A stretch of 64,000 nt of DNA. Source: CAIVPM01 sp964477265 (GTDB lineage Bacteria > Bacteroidota > Bacteroidia > Chitinophagales > Chitinophagaceae). Location: the NCBI GenBank assembly GCA_964477265.1, contig CAYZDJ010000014.1:1-64000 (forward strand), given 5' to 3'. This document shows positions 45,228 to 53,803 of this stretch, in pieces (the stretch's first letter is position 1; every line of letters starts with the position of its first letter). The notes below the pieces were generated by a model. The model worked only from the letters and a program-made list of their open reading frames with translations, made no database searches and was not told the DNA's origin. The position numbers and the translations under genes are program-made.

Positions 45228-46097
45228 TTATTCAAGTATTCTTGCCAATGCCACAACTTCTTCCTGCTTATCTTCAGCTTGCTGGTTGTAGAAACATTTA
45301 CCAACTTCCTCCAATAAAATTTTAATAATGCGTTTATGAGACAGTGGCTTAAAATGCTCTACTGTTGGCTGCACATTAATGCGTTTAAAATACTTGTGAA
45401 TATCGCTGTAGCTATAGGCTTGCCCATTTACTGCATCTACATAAAAATGTATATGCTCCCTTGCATCAGTGGTGCTTTTATCTGCATAGTAATCGCTGTG
45501 GTAAAATGCAATTATCATTTGCTTTGGAATGCTTATGATGCTTGCATTAATATCAAGTAAATCGCACATTACCTGGTATAAAATACCCATGCTTATGGCG
45601 TTGCCTTTTTTGCTTTCCAATACCTTATTTATAAAAAAATCATTAGGATTTTCGTAACAAATATCGTTGCTGGTTAGCTTGTAATAATTATATAAAATAC
45701 TGCACAAAACATTAGCTTGCTCAAGTGGTGTCAAGTAGTTATTCAGCTCAAGCCAAATATTGCGTTTAATACGCTCAAGGTCCTGCAAAATGGGCGTTGT
45801 ATGCAAATCTGGGTACTGATATTTTGATACTAATAATGCACCAAAAAGTAAGTCGTTATAAGTATTTGCACTCCATTCTGTCAAGTCCCTTTTCAGGTTT
45901 TCATATTGCAGTTTATGAATCAGTGTTTCAATTCTGTTTTGCACGCTTTGGTCAATGGTATTTTCCCATTCATTTTCTAAATGAGGTATAATAACACTGC
46001 CATAACCCATGATTTTGTCAGATATTATTGAAAATATTTCAGTATCTGGATCGTCTAATAAATTGAATAAAGCCTTTACTTCTTTGTTCTGATTCAT
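45228..46097 (-). CDS. SirB1/transglutaminase-like domain protein
   Basis: I start at the ATG at 46097, giving 289 aa; an upstream TTG at 46175 would add 26 residues that do not look conserved. The central part carries the SirB1-type transglutaminase-like core (DFFINKVLESKKGNAISMGI, YQVMCDLLDINA, FYVDAVNGQAYSYSDI). The usual catalytic Cys-His pair is not obvious. Such proteins are structural or regulatory in other bacteria. It is 51 bases upstream of the ATP-grasp-like gene and may be in an operon with it. Confidence 0.82.
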   Translation of the reverse strand: MNQNKEVKALFNLLDDPDTEIFSIISDKIMGYGSVIIPHLENEWENTIDQSVQNRIETLIHKLQYENLKRDLTEWSANTYNDLLFGALLVSKYQYPDLHTTPILQDLERIKRNIWLELNNYLTPLEQANVLCSILYNYYKLTSNDICYENPNDFFINKVLESKKGNAISMGILYQVMCDLLDINASIISIPKQMIIAFYHSDYYADKSTTDAREHIHFYVDAVNGQAYSYSDIHKYFKRINVQPTVEHFKPLSHKRIIKILLEEVGKCFYNQQAEDKQEEVVALARILE

Positions 46098-46190
46098 AAA
46101 TTCGTCTATTGGTCTTTCAGTAATAACGCATTTTGTTTTTATGTATTTTATTTTACTTCTAATAGTTTTCCCCAATTAGTATTATTTTTT

Positions 46191-46321
46191 GCCACAGATA
46201 AAACAGATGTACACAAATTATTATTTCTAATTTTAATTGGAACACAGATTAACACAGATTAAACGGATACACACAGATAAAACATAATAAATCCGTATCA
46301 TCCGTGTCATCTGTGTTCAAT
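46191..46321. repeat. Dispersed palindrome pair ('GCCACAGATAAAACAGATG' half-element and full 'GGATTAACACAGATT' element)
   Basis: A lone left arm (46191-46215) is followed by a complete A-type element (46239-46320) with arms ACACAGATTAACACAGATT and TCCGTGTCATCTGTGT. This is most of the ~400-base gap before thyA; the rest is AT-rich spacer with CATAAACCACAAACGATAAAC words. No gene is seen. Confidence 0.82.
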
Positions 46322-46484
46322 TAATAACACACAATTTTTATGCTTCGCATATTTTATTTTTTTATTGTCCAGACATTTGTAATGCTATTTAACTTCAGTG
46401 GCGTTGGCACCATTCAACAGTATAACTCTATTAAGCAACGCAAACAATAACAACCATAAACCACAAACGATAAACTAATAATAT

Positions 46485-46492
46485 TACATTTG
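46485..46492 (+). promoter_or_regulatory. -7 box touching the thyA start codon
   Basis: TACATTTG fits TAnnTTTG and ends four bases before the thyA ATG at 46497. With the usual distance from this box the transcript would start at or within a base or two of the ATG, so thyA is predicted to be leaderless. No standard -33 TTTG is present. Confidence 0.6.
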
Positions 46493-46496
46493 CCCT

Positions 46497-47306
46497 ATGC
46501 AACAATATCAGCAATTACTGCAACATATTTTAGATAATGGAGTTGCCAAAGAAGATAGAACAGGCACTGGAACCATAAGCTGTTTTGGCTATCAAATGAG
46601 GTTTAATTTACAAGATGGATTTCCTTTGGCAACTACAAAAAAATTACATTTAAAAAGCATTATTTACGAATTGCTTTGGTTTTTAAATGGAGATACCAAC
46701 ATAAAATACCTTAATGAAAATGGTGTAAAAATATGGGACGAATGGGCTAATGAAAATGGAGACCTTGGACCAGTGTATGGCAAGCAATGGCGTAGCTGGC
46801 AAAATAAAAATGGAGAAGTAATTGACCAGATTGCAGATGTTATTCATCAGTTAAAAACAAACCCAGACAGCAGAAGAATTATTGTAAATGCCTGGAACGT
46901 AGGCGAGTTAAAGGAAATGGCTCTAATGCCTTGCCACGCTTTGTTTCAGTTTTATGTAGCCGAAGATAAAAATGGAGTAAAAAGGTTGAGTTGCCAATTG
47001 TATCAACGCAGTGCAGATGTGTTTTTAGGTGTGCCATTCAACATTGCTTCTTATGCTTTGCTAACTATGATGGTTGCACAGGTTTGCAATATGGAATATG
47101 GCGAATTTATACACAGCTTTGGCGATGTGCATTTATACAACAATCACTTAGAGCAAGCAAAGTTGCAGTTAACAAGAACGCCATATCCTTTGCCAACAAT
47201 GCAATTGAATAAAGATGTAAAAGATATTTTTAGTTTTAAGTACGAAGATTTTACTTTAGAAAATTATCAATCACACCCTCATATAAAAGGTGTTGTTGCA
47301 GTTTAA
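46497..47306 (+). CDS. thyA: Thymidylate synthase
   Basis: The 269-aa folate-dependent enzyme converts dUMP to dTMP. Catalytic Cys146 lies in MALMPCHALFQFYV; other landmarks are DRTGTG, LLWFLNGDTNIKYL, GPVYGKQWRSW, PDSRRIIVNAWN, QLYQRSADVFLGVPFNIASY and NHLEQAKLQLTR. Length is standard. No ATG upstream; translation start follows directly after the -7 box. Confidence 0.98.
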   Translation: MQQYQQLLQHILDNGVAKEDRTGTGTISCFGYQMRFNLQDGFPLATTKKLHLKSIIYELLWFLNGDTNIKYLNENGVKIWDEWANENGDLGPVYGKQWRSWQNKNGEVIDQIADVIHQLKTNPDSRRIIVNAWNVGELKEMALMPCHALFQFYVAEDKNGVKRLSCQLYQRSADVFLGVPFNIASYALLTMMVAQVCNMEYGEFIHSFGDVHLYNNHLEQAKLQLTRTPYPLPTMQLNKDVKDIFSFKYEDFTLENYQSHPHIKGVVAV

Positions 47307-47344
47307 TTTTAGTGAGTAATTTATAGTTAAAAAGCGAATAGTAA

Positions 47345-47887
47345 ATGAAGAATGTATTTTTATTGTTTCTTGCAATCATCATTGTTTCGTGTAAAAATGG
47401 AAATGTTAAAGTTGTTTTTAGAGATAGCTTAATAAATAATAAAGATACTTTAAGTGAGTATGAGTTTGGGATGTCAAAACCAGAGGTAGTAAGTGACACC
47501 AGTAAAATGCAAATAATATCTATAAATGACACTCTTTACAAAGGCGATACATTAACCATTCATTTTAAAGTTCCTCATTATAAAGATTTAGCAATAACAA
47601 AACCTAATGGTGATTTTATGTTTCTTGTTTTTTCAGCACCTGAGCAAAACCATCCTTCTTTAGTAAACTGGGATGATTTTGAAAATGCCAGAACAATTAA
47701 AATCATTACTGATAAAACAAAAGCAAATCCATTTAATTTCAATATTAAGTCCAATCAATTAATCTTTACAGAAACCGGGTTGTATAATGTAAAGCTGAGT
47801 GAAAACTTAGAAACAGATGATGGCACACCAGTTGAAATAAGAAGTGTATATTATATAAATAAATATCGTAATAAATCATACATCTAA
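47345..47887 (+). CDS. Lipoprotein of unknown function
   Basis: The 180-aa product begins KNVFLLFLAIIIVSCKNG, a lipoprotein signal peptide with lipobox Cys at residue 16. The mature part is beta-rich with repeated SDTSK/NDTLYKGDTLTIHFK patterns and no recognised family. It lies 38 bases after thyA and 25 bases before sdaA on the same strand, so it may be in a short operon, but its role there is not clear. Confidence 0.75.
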   Translation: MKNVFLLFLAIIIVSCKNGNVKVVFRDSLINNKDTLSEYEFGMSKPEVVSDTSKMQIISINDTLYKGDTLTIHFKVPHYKDLAITKPNGDFMFLVFSAPEQNHPSLVNWDDFENARTIKIITDKTKANPFNFNIKSNQLIFTETGLYNVKLSENLETDDGTPVEIRSVYYINKYRNKSYI

Positions 47888-47912
47888 AATCGTTACATCG
47901 TAAATAAATATT

Positions 47913-49334
47913 ATGCCACACGAAGCTATTTCAGTTTTTGATATGTTTAAAATTGGAGTTGGTCCCAGCAGTTCACATACACTTGGCCCATGGCGTGCTG
48001 CAATGCAGTGTGTGCAGGCTATTCAGCAAAAATCATCTTTGCAAAATGTAAAAAAAATTGATGTGTTGTTGTATGGTTCTCTTGCAAAAACAGGCAAAGG
48101 TCATGGTACCGATATTGCAGTTTTACTGGGCTTGTGCTACGAAGACCCTGAAACGATTGATGTGAATTTAATTGATGAAAAAATAAATGCAATTAAAACT
48201 ACACAACAACTTCATTTAGGTAATCAAGTTTATATTCCATTTAATCTTTCAACCAATATTCAATTTTTATTTAGCGAAACATTACCATTTCATCCCAATG
48301 GTTTATCGTTTTTAGTTGAGTTAAACAATGGAGATAATTTTAGTGAAACATATTACAGCATTGGTGGTGGCTTTGTTGTAAAAGAAAATGAAATTGCTGG
48401 CGATAAAAAAAACATTTCACTTCCTTTTCCTATAAACACTGCTAGAGACTTATTACATTGGTGTCAAAAAACTGGGCTAAGTATTAACGAAGTAGTAATT
48501 GAAAATGAAGCGGCCTGGCGTAACGAAAGTGAAACCATTGTTGGTGTTTTAAGAATATGGCAAACGATGAAAGACTGTATTTACAGGGGTTGTCACACAA
48601 AAGGAATGTTGCCTGGTGGATTAAATGTAAAACGCAGGGCTTTTGATTTGAATAAAAGATTAACCCAAAATAAACCTTATAATAATTACGATGAATGGTT
48701 AAATATTATTCAAAATGGTGGCAATCATTTTCAGTATATACTTGATTGGGTAAGTTGCTTTGCACTTGCTGTTAATGAAGAGAATGCAAGTTTTGGAAGA
48801 GTAGTAACTGCACCAACCAATGGAGCTGCAGGTGTTATTCCTGCTGTGCTTATGTATTATATAGCTTTTTGCAATGGCAATGATGATAATAAAATTGTAA
48901 AATTTCTTTTAACTGCCAGCGAAATTGGCAGCATATTTAAAAAAGGTGCAACCATAAGTGCTGCAATGGGTGGTTGCCAGGCAGAGATTGGAGTAAGCAG
49001 TGCAATGGCTGCTGCTGCTTTAACTGAAAGTTTAGGTGGTTCTCAAAAGCAAGCTAATATGGCTGCAGAAATTGCAATGGAGCATCACCTTGGTTTAACC
49101 TGTGACCCAATAGCAGGACTTGTACAAGTGCCTTGCATAGAACGAAATACTATGGGTGCAATAAAAGCTATAACTGCCAGCCAGCTTGCATTGCAAAGCA
49201 CTCCAGACTTTGCAAAAGTGAGCCTTGATAAAGTAATTGAAACCATGTGGCAAACTGCATTGGACATGAATAGTAAATACAAAGAAACAGCCGATGGTGG
49301 CTTAGCATTAAGCGTTGGTTTGGCTGAATGCTAA
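47913..49334 (+). CDS. sdaA: L-serine ammonia-lyase (L-serine dehydratase), single chain
   Basis: The 473-aa protein deaminates L-serine to pyruvate using a [4Fe-4S] cluster. The N-terminal domain has ISVFDMFKIGVGPSSSHTLG and GSLAKTGKGHGTD, the C-terminal domain has APTNGAAGVIPAVLMYY, and Cys residues in GGCQAEIGVSSAMAAAAL and LTCDPIAGLVQVPCIERN are the cluster ligands. Both domains are on one chain, as in Gram-negative SdaA. Neighbours give no further clue. Confidence 0.97.
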   Translation: MPHEAISVFDMFKIGVGPSSSHTLGPWRAAMQCVQAIQQKSSLQNVKKIDVLLYGSLAKTGKGHGTDIAVLLGLCYEDPETIDVNLIDEKINAIKTTQQLHLGNQVYIPFNLSTNIQFLFSETLPFHPNGLSFLVELNNGDNFSETYYSIGGGFVVKENEIAGDKKNISLPFPINTARDLLHWCQKTGLSINEVVIENEAAWRNESETIVGVLRIWQTMKDCIYRGCHTKGMLPGGLNVKRRAFDLNKRLTQNKPYNNYDEWLNIIQNGGNHFQYILDWVSCFALAVNEENASFGRVVTAPTNGAAGVIPAVLMYYIAFCNGNDDNKIVKFLLTASEIGSIFKKGATISAAMGGCQAEIGVSSAMAAAALTESLGGSQKQANMAAEIAMEHHLGLTCDPIAGLVQVPCIERNTMGAIKAITASQLALQSTPDFAKVSLDKVIETMWQTALDMNSKYKETADGGLALSVGLAEC

Positions 49335-49464
49335 AAATATTTTTATATCTCCACAATAAAAAAGTGGAACGCACAGAAATAAAAAAAATTGTATAAAAAT
49401 TTTTTATTCCAATAAAAACTTCTATTTTGCACTCCCATTACAAAAGACACTACCCACTTTTATA

Positions 49465-49548
49465 ATGAAAACAAACAAATTTATTCTTAACAGAATATTG
49501 CCCGTTTTTAATTCTTCCCCTCTTTTAACAAACTATTTTACATTTTAA
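49465..49548 (+). CDS. Possible 27-aa small ORF upstream of the 237-aa secreted protein
   Basis: An ATG-started frame (MKTNKFILNRILPVFNSS onward) ends at TAA 54 bases before the next gene. Its composition resembles the start of a signal peptide and has the same MK-T-FI-x-x-L pattern as the following gene's N-terminus. It may be a leader peptide, a duplicated start, or chance. It is the only coding-like content in the 268-base gap 49335-49602. Confidence 0.25.
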   Translation: MKTNKFILNRILPVFNSSPLLTNYFTF

Positions 49549-49602
49549 GGAAAACCTTAACCGTAACCTTTTGATTATTTTTTAACAATTAAAGGGATTA
49601 AA

Positions 49603-50316
49603 ATGAAAAAAACATTTATCAAAAAGTTATCTCCACTATTTATTGGAGCAGCTTTAATTGCCACAACTCTTATTATAAGCAGTTGGCAAAAAGACAGTAA
49701 TGAGAACAATCCTATTCCGGGAATGACAAGTTCTATTAACATCAGTTTTGCAAATGTTGATGCTCAAACTGAATTACTTGTACCAGGCAATAAGATTTAT
49801 CACAGAGCTGAAGCATTAGAGCTAAAGAAAAAATTAGAAGAACTGCATGCTGCCAATCCTGATGATATATCAGTAAACTTTGCATTGGTAAAATATCATG
49901 CCTGTGCACCAAACTTTGCTGGTGGCTTTAAAGGAAGTGCATTGCAACATGCTGCTTCTATATACAGGCAAAATGCCTATGTTGGTTGTTTGGCATATGA
50001 ATACATTTATACTATACACAGTGATTTTGTTAATGCTGAGCGTTGGTATAAATTGTCTTTAGCCTGTCAACTACTGGAAGGTATGGAATGGCGAGAGGTT
50101 TCTTATGCAAAAGCTGTAACCTTTGGCATTGGTGTTAAAGGAAATTTTAGCAATGGCAAAATACAACCTTTATACGAAAATTTATATGGCACCCATAAAA
50201 GAAAAATCATGATGACTAAATGTACAAATAATGATTGTGCATTTACCTTAGTTCCAGGATTTTTAAGAGGAGCAAATTCGCAAACAACCGGAAGATTATT
50301 ATTTACTCCATATTAA
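49603..50316 (+). CDS. Membrane-anchored or secreted protein with Sel1/TPR-like helical pairs, unknown function
   Basis: The 237-aa product starts with a hydrophobic segment (LSPLFIGAALIATTLIISSW), a signal peptide or anchor. The middle contains helical segments such as AEALELKKKLEELHAANPDD and HAASIYRQNAYVGCLAYEYI, with ERWYKLSLACQLLEGMEWRE, reminiscent of Sel1/TPR helices. Four Cys occur in pairs. No family is recognised. It has its own terminator and probably its own promoter upstream of the long 5' region. Confidence 0.7.
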   Translation: MKKTFIKKLSPLFIGAALIATTLIISSWQKDSNENNPIPGMTSSINISFANVDAQTELLVPGNKIYHRAEALELKKKLEELHAANPDDISVNFALVKYHACAPNFAGGFKGSALQHAASIYRQNAYVGCLAYEYIYTIHSDFVNAERWYKLSLACQLLEGMEWREVSYAKAVTFGIGVKGNFSNGKIQPLYENLYGTHKRKIMMTKCTNNDCAFTLVPGFLRGANSQTTGRLLFTPY

Positions 50317-50337
50317 GATGAGTTCTATACTTTTTTT

Positions 50338-50370
50338 ATAAAAACCTGTTTTAACCAACAGGTTTTTTTT
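50338..50370 (+). terminator. Terminator after the 237-aa gene
   Basis: AAAAACCTGTT pairs with AACAGGTTTTT around TTAACC, followed by a long T-run. Confidence 0.92.
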
Positions 50371-50426
50371 GTGTAAATACCTAAATGCATTTTATTTCGT
50401 TTATATATTGATACATTTTTAAATAA

Positions 50427-50930
50427 ATGATAGCGACAGCAACATACTATACTTATTATGAAAGTCCGATTGGCTTGATAAAAATTGGAGGCACAGAAAC
50501 ATATATTTCTGAAATAATGTTTATTGATGACAAGCAGCAAATACAATATGGCGAGCCTGGTGTTAGCGATGTTATTCATCAATGCACAGAACAGTTGATT
50601 GAATTTTTTCAGGGAAAAAGAAAAATATTTGATATTCCTATACATCAGGAAGGTACTGCATTTCAAACAAAAGTATGGAGCAAGCTTACAGAAATTCCTT
50701 ATGGAAAAACCATTAGCTATTTAGATTTAAGCAAACAAATGGGTGATGAAAAAGCAGTGAGGGCTGTGGCTGCAAGTAATGGGAAAAATAAAATAAGCAT
50801 TATAGCACCTTGCCACAGGGTAATTGGCACAAGCAAAAACTTAGTTGGTTACAGCGGCGGTTTATGGCGAAAAAAATGGTTGCTGCAACATGAGTTTAGA
50901 ACTGCAAATGGTATACAGGTTTTGTTTTAA
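50427..50930 (+). CDS. ogt: Methylated-DNA--protein-cysteine methyltransferase
   Basis: The 167-aa suicide repair enzyme transfers the O6-alkyl group of guanine to Cys129 in the APCHRVIGT motif. Other family blocks are TKLTEIPYGKTISYLDL, ALAVG-type VRAVAASNGKN and YSGGLWRKKWLLQHE. The N-terminal domain is intact. Its TAA stop overlaps the TAA stop of the convergent CCA-adding gene by a 4-base TTAA palindrome. Confidence 0.95.
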   Translation: MIATATYYTYYESPIGLIKIGGTETYISEIMFIDDKQQIQYGEPGVSDVIHQCTEQLIEFFQGKRKIFDIPIHQEGTAFQTKVWSKLTEIPYGKTISYLDLSKQMGDEKAVRAVAASNGKNKISIIAPCHRVIGTSKNLVGYSGGLWRKKWLLQHEFRTANGIQVLF

Positions 50931-52396
50931 GCAACAGGATGCAACCCAATATTGGCAGCAGTTTCAAGCATAAATTTATATGCAGCATCATAATCGTTTT
51001 TTATTACGCCATCAAGTATAGCTTCTCTTATAGCATCTTTTATAACCCCTACTCTTCTTTCTGGAGACAATCCAAATGTTTGTATAATCAAATCTCCACT
51101 TATTGGTGGTTGCCAGTTTCTAAGTTTATCAGCAGCCTCAACAATTCGCATTCGTTCTTGTACAAAATCAAAATTTTGTAAATAACGTTTTACCTTAAAC
51201 TTGTTCTTGCTGGTAATATCTGCTTTGCAAAGTGTCATTAAATCATCAATATCTTCTCCAGCATCAAACAATAACCTGCGAATGGCACTATCAGTAATAT
51301 TTTCTTTAGTAACGCTTATTGGCCTTAAGTGAAGCTCTACAAGCTTTTGAACGTATTTCATTTTTTCGTTCATTGGCAATTTCAATTTTGCAAAAATTTT
51401 AGGAACCATTCTTGCTCCAACTACTTCATGTCCATGAAAAGTAAAGCCATGTCCTTCTTCAAACCTTTTTGTTGGTGGTTTACCAATATCATGCAGTAAT
51501 GCAGCCCAACGTAGCCAAAGGTTTTGTGTGTTTGCACAAATATTATCCAGCACTTGCAGCGTGTGGTAAAAGTTATCTTTATGCCCCAAGCCATCAACAT
51601 ATTCTGCACCATGTAAAGCCATCATTTGAGGAAAAATAATTTGCAGCAAACCGCTTTTACTTAACAAATCCCAACCAATAGAAGGTTTATTGCTCATCAT
51701 TATTTTATTCAACTCATCAGCAATTCTTTCGTGCGAAATAATTTTAATACGCTCTGCATTTTTTTTAATGGATGCGAATGTTTCTTCTTTAATTGTAAAA
51801 TTTAATTGTGTTGCAAAGCGAATGGCACGCATCATTCTAAGTGGGTCATCACTAAATGTAATATCTGCATCAAGCGGTGTCTGTATAAGCATTTCAGCAA
51901 TATCATGCACACCATTAAATGGGTCAACAAGTTCTAAATAATTATTTTTATTTAAACTTATAGCCAACGCATTAATTGTAAAATCTCTTCTGTTTTGGTC
52001 ATCAGTTAAAGTGCCTATTTCAACATCAGGTTTTCTGCTGTCACTTCTATAACTTTCTTTTCTTGCACCTACAAATTCTATCTCAAAAAACTCTTCATTT
52101 CTTGTTTCTTGTTTCTCGTTTCTCGTTTCTCGTTTCTCATTTTTAACTTTTATTTGTGCTGTTCCAAAGTTTTTAAAAAAAGCAACCTGCGGTTTAGGGT
52201 TAAATTTTTCAGCAACTGCTTCAGCAAGTTTAATTCCATCACCAACACATACAATATCTAAATCTTTTGTAGGTCTTTGCAAAATCTTATCTCTTACAAA
52301 ACCACCAACAGCATAGGTTTCAACGCCAAGCTCATTGGCTGCTGTAGCAATTTTTTTAAAAATAAAGTTGTCGAAAGATGTCAGTTCAATTTGCAT
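50927..52396 (-). CDS. CCA tRNA nucleotidyltransferase with HD domain
   Basis: The 489-aa protein has the class II nucleotidyltransferase head (YAVGGFVRDKIL, KDLDIVCVGDGI with catalytic DxD, RRDFTINALAI, DDPLRMMRAIRFA) and a C-terminal HD phosphohydrolase (LRWAALLHDIGKP, HGHEVVGARM). It adds or repairs the 3' CCA of tRNAs; no tRNA in this window encodes CCA, so such an enzyme is needed. Residues 86-101 (NEKRETRNEKQETRNEE in part) come from an intergenic-type repeat inserted in frame in the linker between motifs. Confidence 0.94.
   Translation of the reverse strand: MQIELTSFDNFIFKKIATAANELGVETYAVGGFVRDKILQRPTKDLDIVCVGDGIKLAEAVAEKFNPKPQVAFFKNFGTAQIKVKNEKRETRNEKQETRNEEFFEIEFVGARKESYRSDSRKPDVEIGTLTDDQNRRDFTINALAISLNKNNYLELVDPFNGVHDIAEMLIQTPLDADITFSDDPLRMMRAIRFATQLNFTIKEETFASIKKNAERIKIISHERIADELNKIMMSNKPSIGWDLLSKSGLLQIIFPQMMALHGAEYVDGLGHKDNFYHTLQVLDNICANTQNLWLRWAALLHDIGKPPTKRFEEGHGFTFHGHEVVGARMVPKIFAKLKLPMNEKMKYVQKLVELHLRPISVTKENITDSAIRRLLFDAGEDIDDLMTLCKADITSKNKFKVKRYLQNFDFVQERMRIVEAADKLRNWQPPISGDLIIQTFGLSPERRVGVIKDAIREAILDGVIKNDYDAAYKFMLETAANIGLHPVA
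52094..52140. repeat. In-frame tandem repeat of TTTCTCG/TTTCTTG units inside the CCA-adding gene
   Basis: Six to seven tandem 7-base units (complement ACGAGAA/ACAAGAA) lie in frame in the coding sequence. The same words occur in the mutase gene at 38731-38756. See the finding on captured words. Confidence 0.85.
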
Positions 52397-52423
52397 TATA
52401 TACAAAATAAGTATTTCTATAAA

Positions 52424-52457
52424 CTAAAAATTCTCTCAAGTTTGAGAGAATTTTTAG
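52424..52457 (-). terminator. Terminator-like palindrome between GH26 and the CCA-adding gene
   Basis: CTAAAAATTCTCTCAA pairs with TTGAGAGAATTTTTAG, nearly perfect with a short central loop. It is downstream of GH26 on the minus strand and just upstream of the CCA gene. Confidence 0.8.
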
Positions 52458-52619
52458 TTGGTGCTCCTCACAGACAATTTATCGAACCAACTAACTGAAG
52501 GTTTGAAAGAAATATATCAATTGAAGTCACTTTTTAAAAATTTGAATGAGTAGCGAATATATGTGAGAATGGAAGTTGGTGATTGCATAGCACTGATTTT
52601 TATTTGCAGACAAAATTTA

Positions 52620-53801
52620 TTACCCATAAACATTTCTTCTTTTTGTGCTTTTACTAAAAATAAATTCTGGCTCCTGATAAAACACATTAAAATCTGTTTG
52701 ACTTGCGTGTGTTGGATAACAACAATAAAATTCACTATCATCGCCAAGTGCTAAACCTTTAGGATTACGCCACAACATACAATATGCAATGCGTTGCCCC
52801 AGCAGTGCAGCTTTCATAGTTTGTGTAAACCAATTGGCATAAGGCACATTACTAGCATTTGCTAAATTATTGCAACCCATTTCGGTAACTGCTGCAACTT
52901 TATTATTGGCATCTGCTATTTGCACAATAGTGCTTATTTGATTTTGCATTTTAATAATATACAGACTGCTTGTTGTGTTGGGTCTTTGATAAGCATCTAA
53001 ACCAATAATATCTACAAAACCATTATCAGGATAGCGATTGTTAAAATCGTTTGTGGTAAAGCCATCATTTAAACTAAAAGCATATAATACATTGTGTACA
53101 CCACACGTATCTTTTAAATGTGTAACTGTTAATCGCCATAGTTTTATATAGTCTGTAGCATTGCAAAAAGTAGTATCCCACCAAAAACAATTTTGCACAT
53201 TACACTCGTGAAAAGGACGAAAAATAATAGGTATTAATTTACCATCGCTACCACGAAGGCTGTTAAAAAAATTGGCAATAATAGTTAGCCATCCTTTAAA
53301 AATATCTTTATAAGTTATGTTGCTACCATTGGGTTTGCTTATACCATCTAATATTTTTGCAACAGTAGTTCCATCTCCAGCACCTGCACCAAATACAGGA
53401 TTATTGGCATGCCAGCAAATAGTGTTAATGCAACCCATATCGTACACTTGTTTAATACAGGCTTTTAATTTTGTTAGTTCTATCCAATTTATAAGGCGAG
53501 GATTGTTGGTTTCTATTTGTCCAATATCCCAACCAAAAATACCTGCAAAGTCATTGTTGCTAAGGCTATCACTTACATCGCTTGTTCTGCTTTGAGGATT
53601 GTTTTCATAAGTCCAGCCATTACCATATAACAAACTATCGTGATGTCCAAATATGGTTCTTGTATTTCTAATACTGTTTAGCCTGGTAAACAAATTTTTA
53701 GTTTCTTGTGTAGCTCTTGAGTCTATGGGTGCTGGTGTTATGGGCATTGTGTTTTGTTTATCTTTTGTTTCATGCAAAATGACAATGAAAAGTAAGAACA
53801 C
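52620..53801 (-). CDS. Glycoside hydrolase family 26 (beta-mannanase-like)
   Basis: The ~393-aa protein shows the GH26 fold: FGHHDSLLYGNGW, FGWDIGQIE, the acid/base Glu199 in RPFHECN and the nucleophile Glu307 in VTEMGCNN, plus FVDIIGLDAY. GH26 enzymes mostly cleave beta-1,4-mannans. The best start is a GTG at 53801 giving a short hydrophobic leader (FLLFIVILHETK); the ATG at residue 19 would give no signal, so export is likely but not certain. The GTG overlaps the upstream gene's stop region. Its identity is clear, its start is not. Confidence 0.9.
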   Translation of the reverse strand: MFLLFIVILHETKDKQNTMPITPAPIDSRATQETKNLFTRLNSIRNTRTIFGHHDSLLYGNGWTYENNPQSRTSDVSDSLSNNDFAGIFGWDIGQIETNNPRLINWIELTKLKACIKQVYDMGCINTICWHANNPVFGAGAGDGTTVAKILDGISKPNGSNITYKDIFKGWLTIIANFFNSLRGSDGKLIPIIFRPFHECNVQNCFWWDTTFCNATDYIKLWRLTVTHLKDTCGVHNVLYAFSLNDGFTTNDFNNRYPDNGFVDIIGLDAYQRPNTTSSLYIIKMQNQISTIVQIADANNKVAAVTEMGCNNLANASNVPYANWFTQTMKAALLGQRIAYCMLWRNPKGLALGDDSEFYCCYPTHASQTDFNVFYQEPEFIFSKSTKRRNVYG

Positions 53802-53803
53802 AC

